From: CAYLXP01 sp964387425
GTDB lineage: Bacteria; Verrucomicrobiota; Kiritimatiellia; UBA8416
NCBI GenBank assembly: GCA_964387425.1
Contig: CAYLXP010000002.1
Location: forward strand, 1 to 64,000
Reading direction: 5' to 3'
Length of the DNA stretch: 64,000 bases
Both the position numbers and the translations under genes were made by a program. Each line of letters begins with the position of its first letter. The first letter of the stretch is position 1. Under the pieces are notes generated by a model that worked only from the letters and a program-made list of their open reading frames with translations, had not been told where the DNA came from and ran no database searches. Positions 44,456-52,433 of this stretch are shown piece after piece.

Positions 44456-44597
44456 ATCAACACCTCCCACCTTCAACTGATCGAGACACTATCACAGCTT
44501 CCCGGACAATGCCTGAAAAACCTTCAGCCGTGGTTGACGAACGACGAACGACCCCTTAAAGGTGTACAGCGGTGCTATCAACAGAGAGGAAGCTCCT

Positions 44598-45734
44598 ATG
44601 CCCATGACCCGTCGTACCCGTTTGCATCGCACCCTCGAGGGGAAGTCAGTCGATCGGCCCGCGGTCTCATTCTACGAGCTGAACGGTCTCGACGAAGACC
44701 CGGGACAGGACGATCCGTTCAACATTTTCACGCATCCCTCCTGGCTCCCCCTGATTGAACTGACGCGTGAGAAGACCGACCGCATTGTGATGCGCAAGGT
44801 TTGCCATGGGGCGACCACGTCCGGCCCGATCGACCGGCTGTGTGAAAGCGAGTCCGTAATACGGGATGGAAGCCGTTTCACAACAAAGCGCATTCACACC
44901 CCCAGCAGAACACTGACCACACGCACGCGGCGTGACCCGGATGTGAACACCGTCTGGACCGAAGAGCATCTGCTCAAGAATGTCGATGACCTGCAGGCCT
45001 TCCTCGACCTCCCCTCCCCTGACGACGGCGGAAATATTGACACTACCCCGGTCGTCGAGGCGGAGTCTGAGCTTGGGGATACGGGGATCGTGATGATTGA
45101 CACGCCCGATCCGCTTTGCCTGGCCGCGTCGATGTTCGATATGGCCGAGTACACGATCATCGCCATGACAGAACAGGCGTTGTTTCATCAGCTTCTCGAG
45201 CGCTTCGCGTCCGAGCTGCTGCCAAGGACACAAGCCGTCGCCAAGGCGCTCCCTGGGCGTCTTTGGAGAATCTATGGTCCCGAGTATGCGTCGCCGCCCT
45301 ACCTGCCCCCCGCCCTTTTCCGCGAATACGTCTGTCGCTATGTGACTCCGATAATAGAAGCCATTCATGCGCATGGCGGGTATGCCCGCATTCATTCGCA
45401 TGGCAACCTGGAGGCGATCCTGGATGACATCGTGTCCATGGGAACGGACGGACTCGACCCCATAGAGCCGCCTCCGCAGGGCGACGTAGAGTTGGGCTAC
45501 GTGCGCGAACGCTACGGAAAAGACATGGTGCTTTTCGGTAATCTCGAGATTACCGACATTGAGAATCTCCCGACGAATCAGTTCGCAGACAAAGTGAAGC
45601 GTGCCATGGAAGAAGGCATGTCTGGAGAGGGACGCGGTTTCGTCCTGTTGCCCTCCGCATGCCCCTACGGCAGGGAGCTCTCTTCCTTGACCATGAGAAA
45701 CTACGAAAAGATGATTGAGATTGTGGAAGGATGA
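44598..45734 (+). CDS. Uroporphyrinogen decarboxylase-fold (URO-D/MtaA-like) protein
   Basis: The cytoplasmic protein of about 378 aa has the start pattern TRRTRLHRTLEGKSVDRPAV and later motifs GYARIHSHGNLEAILDD and LFGNLEITDIENLP, seen in URO-D-fold proteins that serve as cobamide-dependent methyltransferases or their relatives. It lacks obvious haem-pathway neighbours, so haem synthesis is unlikely. Transfer of a methyl group to or from a corrinoid or thiol is a reasonable guess, but no corrinoid-binding partner is visible here. The start at 44598 has AGAGGAAG 6-7 nt upstream. Confidence 0.75.
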   Translation: MPMTRRTRLHRTLEGKSVDRPAVSFYELNGLDEDPGQDDPFNIFTHPSWLPLIELTREKTDRIVMRKVCHGATTSGPIDRLCESESVIRDGSRFTTKRIHTPSRTLTTRTRRDPDVNTVWTEEHLLKNVDDLQAFLDLPSPDDGGNIDTTPVVEAESELGDTGIVMIDTPDPLCLAASMFDMAEYTIIAMTEQALFHQLLERFASELLPRTQAVAKALPGRLWRIYGPEYASPPYLPPALFREYVCRYVTPIIEAIHAHGGYARIHSHGNLEAILDDIVSMGTDGLDPIEPPPQGDVELGYVRERYGKDMVLFGNLEITDIENLPTNQFADKVKRAMEEGMSGEGRGFVLLPSACPYGRELSSLTMRNYEKMIEIVEG

Positions 45735-45764
45735 GAGCGAGGTAAGGGAGATCGGCTAACGATA

Positions 45765-45830
45765 GACAGGAATGTCCGTCCTACGTTGCGTCCCTAGAGA
45801 CCTGTCATGCTGGGCTTGTCGTAGAACCTC
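45765..45830. repeat. REP-like hairpin next to a CTGGGCTTGTCG-type arm
   Basis: GACAGGAATGTC at 45765-45776 is a short palindrome followed by CGTCCTAC, the same CTAC border as the twin-hairpin family. At 45803-45830 lies one arm of the other repeat family (GTCATGCTGGGCTTGTCG). The two families touch in the spacer before the next gene. Confidence 0.55.
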
Positions 45831-45918
45831 TGGTCTCGCTATCCTGTACACGCCGAGAGAAGCTCACTTTTCCCACTCGTTGAAGCAACAAGAAGCCACC
45901 GTTAGCACCGGAAGAACT

Positions 45919-46929
45919 ATGATGAGAAAAGCACTATACCTGCTCGCACTGTCTACTCTATGCACCATTTCAGCCCTTCATGCGGCATCCGAGAGAAGCC
46001 TGGAATCGCTTCAGAAGATCTGGACCAGCGAAATCGCGAGAATAGATGCCGAGTATAGCAGTCGCACGAAGGCTTGGCCTACATCATATACCCGCGAGCT
46101 TCACGCACTTCGCACCCGGATGCAACAGTCCGGTGACTTGGACGGCTATGTTGTAGTCAACGACGAACTGGAGAGGTTCCTAAGAGGAAATAGTCTCTCC
46201 GAAGAAGACATCACGGAGAGTATTTCCGCCCTGAACGCGATACAGCAACGATATCTTAAGATCTACCAGGAACTGACGACGGAGAAGAGCGAAGACATAC
46301 TGATTCTGAAGGGCCTTTACTTCAGGCATTTGAGGAGTCTCCAGGTGGAACTGACCAAGGCCGCCCGGATCCCGGACGCCATGAAGGTGCGAAGCGAGAT
46401 TGAACGGATCGAGGCAAGTGACATGGTTTCTGACGCCGAGATGGCAATGCTGGACAGCTCCGAAGTGGAGGAGATTCCGGCGGCGGCGACGGAGGTCGCC
46501 GTTGTCGCACCTGCGGGTGGATCCGAAGCAATCTCGGCAGATGACCAGATTAAGGAGTGGCTGGCGCTGAGATCCCAGAGCATTGCCGCAGTCGAAGCCT
46601 TCTATGCAAGCGCAAGAACGAAGGCTGACAAGTTTACGATGCAGCAGAGCACGCGGCCATGGAACCAAGTGTCTGCCAAGTGCTATATCCTACTGGCGCA
46701 GATCAAGCCCACTGATTCTGAGTCTGTAAAACAGACAAAGCAGGACTATACGAAGGCGGCTCAACTCTATTGGAAGGCGGGACGAACATTCGCAACAATG
46801 GAAAAGAAGACGGACGAGGCACGTAAGGCCAAGGAGGCCATGAAAGTGGCCAACCAAGAACTGCGCGATCAGAGAGCCCGTCTCGAACAGGCGCTTGGGC
46901 TAAACAGTCCTGTTAAGCCCAAGAAGTAG
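45919..46929 (+). CDS. Secreted helical protein of unknown function
   Basis: The protein of about 336 aa has a signal peptide (ALYLLALSTLCTISALHAAS). It is mostly predicted helical with charged heptad-like stretches. The first domain (to about residue 165) resembles helical tetratricopeptide-like or coiled-coil packing. Next comes an Ala/Val/Pro linker (EEIPAAATEVAVVAPAG), then a second helical domain ending in a Lys-rich tail (SPVKPKK). No enzyme motif was recognised. The start at 45919 (tandem ATG) has GGAAGAA upstream. The frame is open back to 45772, but that part is repeat sequence. Confidence 0.7.
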   Translation: MMRKALYLLALSTLCTISALHAASERSLESLQKIWTSEIARIDAEYSSRTKAWPTSYTRELHALRTRMQQSGDLDGYVVVNDELERFLRGNSLSEEDITESISALNAIQQRYLKIYQELTTEKSEDILILKGLYFRHLRSLQVELTKAARIPDAMKVRSEIERIEASDMVSDAEMAMLDSSEVEEIPAAATEVAVVAPAGGSEAISADDQIKEWLALRSQSIAAVEAFYASARTKADKFTMQQSTRPWNQVSAKCYILLAQIKPTDSESVKQTKQDYTKAAQLYWKAGRTFATMEKKTDEARKAKEAMKVANQELRDQRARLEQALGLNSPVKPKK

Positions 46930-47002
46930 CCTCCGGCAGAACCGCCTCTCCTGCTGAGCATCTGGTCAACCGTCAAGGCTATGCCAAAACGCAGAACGGA
47001 CT

Positions 47003-49195
47003 CTACCGAGTCATGAACGCCCATTCCTTGACCGGCCCGAACATGGCAGGGCCCTTATCGCGGGACACCTTCTCCGATCCCTGCAAACCACTTGCCGTCT
47101 TTCCTACGGAGAGGGTGCGGATGCGGTAGGCGCCCTTTTCATAGTCGAACGTCTTGCCGTCATCCTCGTAGAGATTGAAGGTGCCGGCGGCTTTGCCATA
47201 GTGACGCACTTCGAGCGGCATGCCATAGGCCTCCCGCGTGTTGGTGATGTTCTCAGCCAGCATCGGGATCAGCGCGCCCTCTTTCACGAAGAGCGGGATG
47301 CGCCCATCGGCCTTCACCGTGATGGTCTTGCCGTTTCCGGCCAGTTCTCCCGTGTAGAAATCGTACCAGTTCCCCGGTGGCAGCACGACGGACCGTTTGG
47401 AATGCTGATTTTCATAGAACGGTGCCACGAGGATGGAGGGACCGAACATAAACTGGTCGGTCTTCTCGACCACCTTGGCTTCTTCGTAGGGATTGAATAC
47501 GCCGTCGAGCTTGCCCTTCCGGGCCACGACCGCTTCAGCCTGGTAGCCCTGCTCGAGGATCATGGCACGAACGGGAGGAACGCCCTTCTGTTGGTATTCG
47601 GAGAAGGCCGTATAGAGATAGGGCAGCAGGCGCAGGCGCAATTGGATCACGTTGCGCACGTCGTCGGTCACCTTGTCATAGCTCCACGGCTTCTTACCCG
47701 ATGCCCATGCGTTGAGCTGAGCCAGCGGTGAGAAGCAGACCGTCTGCATGCGGTTGAGCCACTCGAGATTGCTGCCCGCCTGCCGCACCTCCGGCGTCCA
47801 GAGAATGCCCGAGAGACTGGCGGCGGAAACGCCCGTGATGTATTGGGAATGATTGTACGAGTCGCTGTAGATCACGTAGGGATAACCAGACGCTGCGCCA
47901 TTGTTGGAGCGGATCTGCCCGTAGGTGCGCTGGTTGTTTGCTCTGAACAGGTCCTTGTAGACCGCGTTCTGGATGAGTAGGCCGTAGGCCTGGCGCATCG
48001 CTTCGGCCGAGGTGCCGGACGGGAAGGTAGCGTGGTCGGGCCAGAGCCACTTGTCGTAGCCATCGACCTCATCGAGCTTGTAGCCGCTCACGCCGATGGC
48101 GAGATGCTCACGCTTGTGCTGATCCGCTAGGATCTTGCGCGCTTCGGGCAGCGTGTAGTCTGGCACGATGCCGAGCCAGACCGTGTGCGAACCCGATAGC
48201 GGATACATCGGCTTGTAGAGCTTGCCCTTCGGCGAGATGTAGGGATTTTCCCAGAGGTTCAGGCGGATCCCCTTCTTCAGCAGGTTGCCGCTGAAAGCCG
48301 CGGGGTCAGGAAAGCGCAGCTTCTGCCACTCGAAGGTGCAGGGATAGGAGTAGGTCTGCCAGCCCGGCTCCAGCCCGAGCACGTCGATCGGGATGCCCTT
48401 CTCCTCGAACAGCTTCACCTCCTCGTTGCACTGCTCGGCATTGAACTTGGCCGGCACACGATGCCAGAAGCCAAGCCCCCACAACGGGGGAAGCGCGCCC
48501 CCACCGCAATAGAGGTTGTAGCGTGCCACGATGTCCTGCAGATCCTCGCCGGCGAAAACGAGCACCTCCATGCCGTTCCCGACAATCTGCGCCTCGACCG
48601 CATCCGAGTCCGGCATGGAAGTCCATCCGGGTTCATCGGGCTCGCGAGTGACGGGGTTACGATCAACCGGTTTTGGAAGGTTCGGGGAATCCTTGCGGTT
48701 ACCGACCTGTACATAGGCTTTCAGGAAGCGGCCCGTATTGAAGAAAACGCCGTATCCTTTGCTGGAGATGTAGAATGGCACCGGCGCGTGGGTCCGACCG
48801 CCGCCCCTCGCCCAGTGGTCGACATTCAGATCCAGGACCTTCTTGGTCTTCTTGATTCCATCGAGCTGAAGACCAAACCCGAAGAGCGACTCGCTCTTCC
48901 CCGTGGGGATGCGGATCATGATGCGGTTGTCAGGCGACTTGTAGAAGGAAAGCGGGTCTCCTTTGAAGGGATAGGCCGGATCGCTCTTTGCGTTCAGGAC
49001 CTCCATCTTCGGCGGCGCGGCGGCATAATCCGTGTAGCGCAGCTCACCGCTCATGTCACCAATTGAGATCCGCCAGATGCCCGGCGCCAACTTCTCGGCG
49101 TTGTCAACTTGCGTCAAATCCTCGAGGCCGGCGCAAAACGCAATCGATCCGGTCAAAATGACCGACGATAATACCCCGTATATCATCTGCTTCAT
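47003..49195 (-). CDS. Secreted GH31 family glycosidase (alpha-xylosidase/alpha-glucosidase type)
   Basis: The 730-aa protein has a leader (IYGVLSSVILTGSIAFCA). The GH31 N-domain (FGFGLQLDGIKKTKK, FYISSKGYGVFFNTG) precedes the barrel. The nucleophile is D375 in GVSGYKLDEVDG. The acid/base region is IYSDSYNHSQYITG, and C-terminal beta domains follow. GH31 covers alpha-xylosidase, alpha-glucosidase, alpha-galactosidase and others; with xylan and fucan genes around, alpha-xylosidase is a fair guess only. AAAGGAAG lies 6-9 nt before the ATG. It follows the GH29 gene by 84 nt and is probably the last gene of that operon. Confidence 0.9.
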   Translation of the reverse strand: MKQMIYGVLSSVILTGSIAFCAGLEDLTQVDNAEKLAPGIWRISIGDMSGELRYTDYAAAPPKMEVLNAKSDPAYPFKGDPLSFYKSPDNRIMIRIPTGKSESLFGFGLQLDGIKKTKKVLDLNVDHWARGGGRTHAPVPFYISSKGYGVFFNTGRFLKAYVQVGNRKDSPNLPKPVDRNPVTREPDEPGWTSMPDSDAVEAQIVGNGMEVLVFAGEDLQDIVARYNLYCGGGALPPLWGLGFWHRVPAKFNAEQCNEEVKLFEEKGIPIDVLGLEPGWQTYSYPCTFEWQKLRFPDPAAFSGNLLKKGIRLNLWENPYISPKGKLYKPMYPLSGSHTVWLGIVPDYTLPEARKILADQHKREHLAIGVSGYKLDEVDGYDKWLWPDHATFPSGTSAEAMRQAYGLLIQNAVYKDLFRANNQRTYGQIRSNNGAASGYPYVIYSDSYNHSQYITGVSAASLSGILWTPEVRQAGSNLEWLNRMQTVCFSPLAQLNAWASGKKPWSYDKVTDDVRNVIQLRLRLLPYLYTAFSEYQQKGVPPVRAMILEQGYQAEAVVARKGKLDGVFNPYEEAKVVEKTDQFMFGPSILVAPFYENQHSKRSVVLPPGNWYDFYTGELAGNGKTITVKADGRIPLFVKEGALIPMLAENITNTREAYGMPLEVRHYGKAAGTFNLYEDDGKTFDYEKGAYRIRTLSVGKTASGLQGSEKVSRDKGPAMFGPVKEWAFMTR

Positions 49196-49279
49196 TGTTT
49201 CACTTCCTTTCATCATGTTCCTATTCCGGCTCCACCAAACGCCTCATCATATATTTCACTCCGCACCCCAGTTGCCCGG

Positions 49280-50470
49280 CTATGGTGCACAAGCATCCGC
49301 TGCATCTATCATCTTGCCCAACCTAGCCAGTTCCGCGGCATCCTCGTCCCGAAACTGTCCGGTCCAGTCGGGCGCACAGGAAAGCAACACAGCACTCGCA
49401 CCGCGATCACGGGCACCTTTGATCCACTGGTGCAGATAGCTCGCAGGAAACGAACGACTCGCCACGAATCCCTTACCGTCTCCGTAGGTAAACCAGCATG
49501 CATCGCTGTAGTCCCACGCGGTCTGCTGCTTGCTACCCTCACCGCGATTCTGCGAGCAGGGCTCATACTCAAACGGCATGTAGTAGCGCTTGCCATTCAC
49601 TGTTCGCCACGACTCGTGACCAGCCGCCGGCGGTGACTTCATCTCGCCATTGATCGCATCCGTCGGGAATGCCCGAAGCTTCGTCCCATTCTGAATACCC
49701 TGGTTGAATATGACAATGCACTCTGGGTTGACGCTCTTCAATGCATCGTAAATCTCTTGCACGCTAAGCTCTGGCGTCAACCAGCCGGCGTGAGCCATAT
49801 CAAGCCAGAAGTAGTCTATCTTGCCGTACTTCGTCGCCAACTCGTGAAGCTGAGCCAGGATAGTCGCCCGCGCATCGGAGTGCGGACGCCACTTCTTGCT
49901 GCCCCAAAGGCAATAGTATATGCCGGGGGCTATACCGGCACGGCGACAGGCAGGAACATACTCGCCAACGATATCACGCCCGATCGCGGCCATGGAGTCA
50001 CACTCGCTTGTCGCACTATCCCAGAGCAGGAATTCCGACGTATGCCGAACGGTCAGAACAGCATAGTCCATGCCGGCGGCATTCAGAGTCTTCATCCATT
50101 GGTCAACATCAAGCGATGCCGGACGGAAGTCCCCTACCGGATCCTTGCTGCGGCAGAACTCCGTGCCGGAATACTGGTTAGAGTTGTAGCAGAGAAAAGC
50201 ACCCAGCCTTCTCGCCTTCAACGTCCTTACAAGCGGATCGTCCTCAGCTGTTGCAGGCTCATAATTCCGCGACAGGTCTATTGTGTAGCGGGCTTTCTCT
50301 TCATCTTCTACGACTACCGAGATCAGAGATGTCCCGTCCTCCTCTCGTGTCTCCTTCACCACCGGCTTTGCCTTGAGCAGGTCCGCCTCCTCGGCGGTCT
50401 TGCCCACTTGCACGCCGACCAGAATCACCATTATCGACAGTAGCGTTTTCGTTCTCATCATACGCCTCAT
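49280..50470 (-). CDS. Divergent GH29-like alpha-L-fucosidase
   Basis: The protein of about 396 aa has a leader (LLSIMVILVGVQVGKTA). A GH29-like barrel follows: LGAFLCYNSNQYSGTEFC, then MDYAVLTVRHTSEFLLW, GIAPGIYYCLWG, and DYFWLDMAHAGW where D224 is the likely nucleophile. The usual HHDG motif reads VRHTSEF, so it is a remote member and lacks the C-terminal beta-sandwich of the 33873 enzyme. It starts 2 nt after the stop of the GH95 gene, so translation is coupled; alternative ATGs lie at 50461 and 50458. Confidence 0.75.
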   Translation of the reverse strand: MRRMMRTKTLLSIMVILVGVQVGKTAEEADLLKAKPVVKETREEDGTSLISVVVEDEEKARYTIDLSRNYEPATAEDDPLVRTLKARRLGAFLCYNSNQYSGTEFCRSKDPVGDFRPASLDVDQWMKTLNAAGMDYAVLTVRHTSEFLLWDSATSECDSMAAIGRDIVGEYVPACRRAGIAPGIYYCLWGSKKWRPHSDARATILAQLHELATKYGKIDYFWLDMAHAGWLTPELSVQEIYDALKSVNPECIVIFNQGIQNGTKLRAFPTDAINGEMKSPPAAGHESWRTVNGKRYYMPFEYEPCSQNRGEGSKQQTAWDYSDACWFTYGDGKGFVASRSFPASYLHQWIKGARDRGASAVLLSCAPDWTGQFRDEDAAELARLGKMIDAADACAP

Positions 50471-50472
50471 GT

Positions 50473-52422
50473 TCAAAACAGGACTGTATAGGCGTCGCCC
50501 TTCGCAGAGCTGAAGCAGATACGGTCTTTACCCTTGCTCACGGTCTTGACGACCTTGCCCTCGCTATCCTTGATCAGGCATGCCCCAATGCCGGGACAGG
50601 TGACGCGGCATTCGCCACCGCTGCGTGAGGTAACGGACATGGATATGACCTTGCCCCTATCCCAATTCACGGAGAACACGAAGTTGCCGCGTGCGACAAG
50701 GCCGTCGAAAGACCCCGTATTCCACGCTTTGGGAAGCGCGGGGAGAATGTCGATATACTCCTCGTGGCTCTGCAGTAGCATCTCGGCGACCCCGGCCATC
50801 GTGCCGAAGTTGCCATCGATCTGGAACGGCGGGTGCAGGGTCCAGAGATTCGGAACGGTACGCTCACTGATAAAGAGTTGATAGGCTTCGAGCGCCTCTT
50901 CGCCCTGCTTGAGCCGGGCACGGCAGTTCATGCGGTGCGCCATCGCCCAGCCGGTGGTCTGGTTGCCCCGCATGTCGAGTGTCTTGCGAGCCGCGGCCAT
51001 CCATTCCGGTTTGCTGGAATTGATGAGAGAGCCGGGATAGAGCGGACACAGATGCGAAATGTGCCGATGCTTCGGATCGCCAATGTCGCTGTAGGCCTGC
51101 TCTTCGCGGTATTCCTTGATCTGCCCGGAGGAGCCAATGAGGATGGGGTCGAGCTTGGTGATCTCATCCCGAATGGTATTGAGGAAGGCGTCCTTCTTGC
51201 CGAGGGCCTCGGCCATGATCAGGGTGTCGTTGTGGTTCTCCCATACGAACCCCTGGTCGAAGGTACAGCCAACCGTGATGTAGTTGCCCCGATGGTCCAC
51301 GTGGCCGGGATTCTTGATCTTGTCGAGCTGTTCCTTCTTACGAACCTTCTGCTCCGGCGAGGCCGAGGGTTCCACCAGAAGCAGGTCGCCGTGGGGGACC
51401 AGCGCCTTGGAGAAGAACTTGCTCATCCCCAACATGGCCGGATAGCCGGTCTCCTCCAGGAACGCCTTGTCCTGCGTGAACAGGTAGTACTCCATCAGCA
51501 GCTTAGAGGTGAATCCGCCGGTACCCGGTCCTGAATGGCCACCACCCGCGCCGGAAATGTTGTACGAATTGGCGGAGGTGCCGATGATCCAACCATTCTC
51601 CCCTTCCCCTTTGGCTAAGCGGTCGGGATTCCGTTTCTTGACATACTCGGTTGCATGCCACTGTGCCCTGGGCAGGTAGGCCTTGTAGTAGTTGATGTAG
51701 GCCTCAAAACACTCAGCCAGGTTGGCGCTCATCGCGCCCCAGTAGTTCATCTGCACGTTGATGTTGTGCCAGTANNNNNNNNNNNNNNNNNNNNNNNNNN
51801 NNNNNNNNNNNNNNNNNNNNNNNNNNNNNNNNNNNNNNNNNNNNNNNNNNNNNNNNNNNNNNNNNNNNNNNNNNCGCTTATCCTGCTTGTTGAGATAGGG
51901 AATCTCTGCCCGCACAGCGAAGGAGAGCGCCCCTTTGCGGCTTGCGCCAAGCTTGACGGCAATGATGTTGTCCGGATAGGACGCAAAATGCTCACGGGTG
52001 TACGTCACCCCGTCCTTCTCGTAGGAGACATAGGCGATAGCCTCGTTGAGGTTCAGGGACCGGCGGTAGTTCTTCACATCACCAAGGTTGAAATCGAGGT
52101 AGATCTCGGCAAAGCTGCTTAGCCCGCCACCGTTGTAGATCCCCTTGTTGTGGATTGTCTTCTCGGTGATCTGGATGCGTTCCGTATCGACCCGTCCGAA
52201 GAGATTGGCGCCCATGTAGCCATTGCCGATGCAGTAGGACCACTCTTCCCAATCCTTGTCAAAGGGGACGCCCCCCGCTTTGACGGTATCCCAGTCGCCA
52301 CCACGGTTCGGCGCCGGCTCGGGCTCCCAGATCTCGTAAACCCGTGCTGCAGCTATGCTACAGACGGACAGGCTCAGGCATGATACCAGGATTGTGCGTT
52401 TCAGTTTTCTTGATGCTCTCAT
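50473..52422 (-). CDS. Secreted GH95 alpha-L-fucosidase, interrupted by a 100-N assembly gap
   Basis: The gene has a leader (ILVSCLSLSVCSIAAA), the GH95 start EWSYCIGNGYMGANLFG, and after the gap NINVQMNYWGAMSANLAEC, HISHLCPLYPGS and DGNFGTMAGVAEMLLQSH. As written it is 649 codons, but the bases 51775-51874 are N. By comparison with the complete GH95 enzyme at 3815-6193, the missing region should hold about 150-180 residues rather than 33, so 100 N is a placeholder. The frame continues across it only by chance. AGGAGAAGAGG lies just before the ATG. It follows the GH43-like/sulfatase fusion by 11 nt and overlaps nothing. Confidence 0.88.
   Translation of the reverse strand: MRASRKLKRTILVSCLSLSVCSIAAARVYEIWEPEPAPNRGGDWDTVKAGGVPFDKDWEEWSYCIGNGYMGANLFGRVDTERIQITEKTIHNKGIYNGGGLSSFAEIYLDFNLGDVKNYRRSLNLNEAIAYVSYEKDGVTYTREHFASYPDNIIAVKLGASRKGALSFAVRAEIPYLNKQDKXXXXXXXXXXXXXXXXXXXXXXXXXXXXXXXXXXYWHNINVQMNYWGAMSANLAECFEAYINYYKAYLPRAQWHATEYVKKRNPDRLAKGEGENGWIIGTSANSYNISGAGGGHSGPGTGGFTSKLLMEYYLFTQDKAFLEETGYPAMLGMSKFFSKALVPHGDLLLVEPSASPEQKVRKKEQLDKIKNPGHVDHRGNYITVGCTFDQGFVWENHNDTLIMAEALGKKDAFLNTIRDEITKLDPILIGSSGQIKEYREEQAYSDIGDPKHRHISHLCPLYPGSLINSSKPEWMAAARKTLDMRGNQTTGWAMAHRMNCRARLKQGEEALEAYQLFISERTVPNLWTLHPPFQIDGNFGTMAGVAEMLLQSHEEYIDILPALPKAWNTGSFDGLVARGNFVFSVNWDRGKVISMSVTSRSGGECRVTCPGIGACLIKDSEGKVVKTVSKGKDRICFSSAKGDAYTVLF
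51775..51874. other. Assembly gap of 100 N
   Basis: There are exactly 100 undetermined bases inside the second GH95 gene. The round number is the usual placeholder for a gap of unknown size; the flanking protein alignment suggests about 450-550 bp are missing. Confidence 0.97.
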
Positions 52423-52433
52423 GCCTCTTCTCC

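Noticed and set aside
45772..45918. Upstream extension of the secreted helical protein
   Set aside because: This part consists of two intergenic repeat elements and would mask the leader.
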